A DNA stretch of 5,179 nt, taken from positions 1 through 5,179 of the forward strand of contig JAKLQT010000281.1 in assembly GCA_022013205.1 (NCBI GenBank), in the 5' to 3' direction. Source of the stretch: Candidatus Omnitrophota bacterium. Lineage in GTDB: Bacteria; Omnitrophota; Gorgyraeia; B26-G9. How positions within the stretch are numbered: position 1 is the stretch's first letter; the number at the start of each line of letters is the position of its first letter. The position numbers and the translations under genes are program-made. A model generated the notes under the pieces. That model saw nothing but the letters and a program-made list of their open reading frames with translations, made no database searches and was not told where the DNA came from. This document shows positions 4,770 through 5,179 of the stretch, piece by piece.

Positions 4770-4952
4770 CTAGCTGACGCTATAATAAAAAGACTCTTCT
4801 GCCGCAGGTTCAACAAATTCACTTTTTTCACGGAAGCGAACAAAAGAAAGAGAACTTTGCTCAATCTTGGCATATTTGCCCTCTTTGGTCTTCTGTAAGA
4901 ACCTCAAGAAGCTTTTTTCGTCAGGTCTATTCAAATTCTTATCTTTTTTCAT
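4770..4952 (-). CDS. Small hypothetical protein, 60 residues
   Basis: I do not recognise this protein. It begins MKKDKNLNRPDEKSFLRFLQ, continues with a Lys-rich middle and SLSFVRFREK, and ends acidic then aromatic: FVEPAAEESFYYSVS. It has no membrane segment, signal peptide or cysteine, so it is probably soluble or intrinsically flexible. In favour of a real gene: a modest Shine-Dalgarno (GGGTGAG, about 3 bases before ATG 4952, rather close), and a strong intrinsic terminator 57 bases after the stop on the same strand. Against: it is short, and no firm promoter is seen. TTAATA, 17 bases, TATATT upstream (about 5044-5016) is only a weak candidate. Confidence 0.5.
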   Translation of the reverse strand: MKKDKNLNRPDEKSFLRFLQKTKEGKYAKIEQSSLSFVRFREKSEFVEPAAEESFYYSVS

Positions 4953-5179
4953 ATTCTCACCCTTTATATGTTTACCCTATTTCATGTCAGGAAGCAACAG
5001 GCCCCATCAACGTCAAATATAACTGTGGAATATTTTCTTATTAATTAGTCCTAACTTGGCAGAAATTTTGGTTCTTTCTTAATTAAGTGTGGACTCCGAA
5101 TAAAGATTATGGGGGAATTTTTAAGCGCACTCACAAATTTAGGCAAATATTCGTTGTGTTTTTGGGTACCCTTTTGGGC
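4953..5179. other. No callable gene; edge region
   Basis: Two open frames touch the right edge and neither is convincing. On the minus strand 42 codons run from the edge to a TAG at 5053-5051. On the plus strand an ATG at 5109 stays open for 23 codons to the edge but has no ribosome binding site. GGGTACCC (5164-5171) is a short perfect palindrome. I see no RNA gene or other element here. Confidence 0.4.

Overview
All well-supported genes lie on the minus strand, so the biology reads from right to left. The DNA is moderately AT-rich. Genes are tightly packed, with strong AGGAGG-type ribosome binding sites and intrinsic terminators. An outer-membrane beta-barrel and a lipoprotein with a lipobox point to a diderm (Gram-negative-type) bacterium. 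The short T-loop P-II, a TorF-type porin and an HpaA-like lipoprotein in one locus do not match a model proteobacterium. An uncultured lineage such as Elusimicrobiota or Omnitrophota is a guess from gene style, not something the sequence proves.

Layout, in transcription order: (a) 5179-4953, nothing that can be called. (b) 4952-4770, a 60-residue protein of unknown function with its own terminator at 4712-4676. (c) A TTGATT/TATAAT promoter at 4622-4595, then an HpaA-like lipoprotein (4509-3757). (d) A 303-base intergenic region holding a REP-like palindromic element (3594-3640), an extended -10 promoter (3574-3546) and a leader with two hairpins and a strong terminator (3532-3469). (e) A small sigma-70-family protein (3453-2938). 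(f) A second leader with two adjacent hexaloop hairpins, the second mutually exclusive with a terminator (2906-2853). (g) A nitrogen cluster: P-II with a shortened T-loop (2778-2458), TorF-type porin (2426-1662), Amt ammonium transporter (1629-250) and a second P-II (231 to beyond the window edge). The gaps between these four genes are only about 18 to 32 bases.

The cluster reads as one ammonium-acquisition operon: outer-membrane pore, inner-membrane ammonium channel and two P-II sensors that gate or report on nitrogen status. The most interesting signal is the leader before it. It has two six-base-loop hairpins, both with A at loop position 1 and G at position 4, and the 3' half of the second is the 5' arm of the terminator. 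This is the layout of RNA targets of ANTAR antiterminators (AmiR, NasR, EutV, Geobacter GnfR). A related but looser copy precedes the sigma-factor gene. The inferred model is a two-step, attenuation-controlled nitrogen regulon; the ANTAR protein itself is not in this window.
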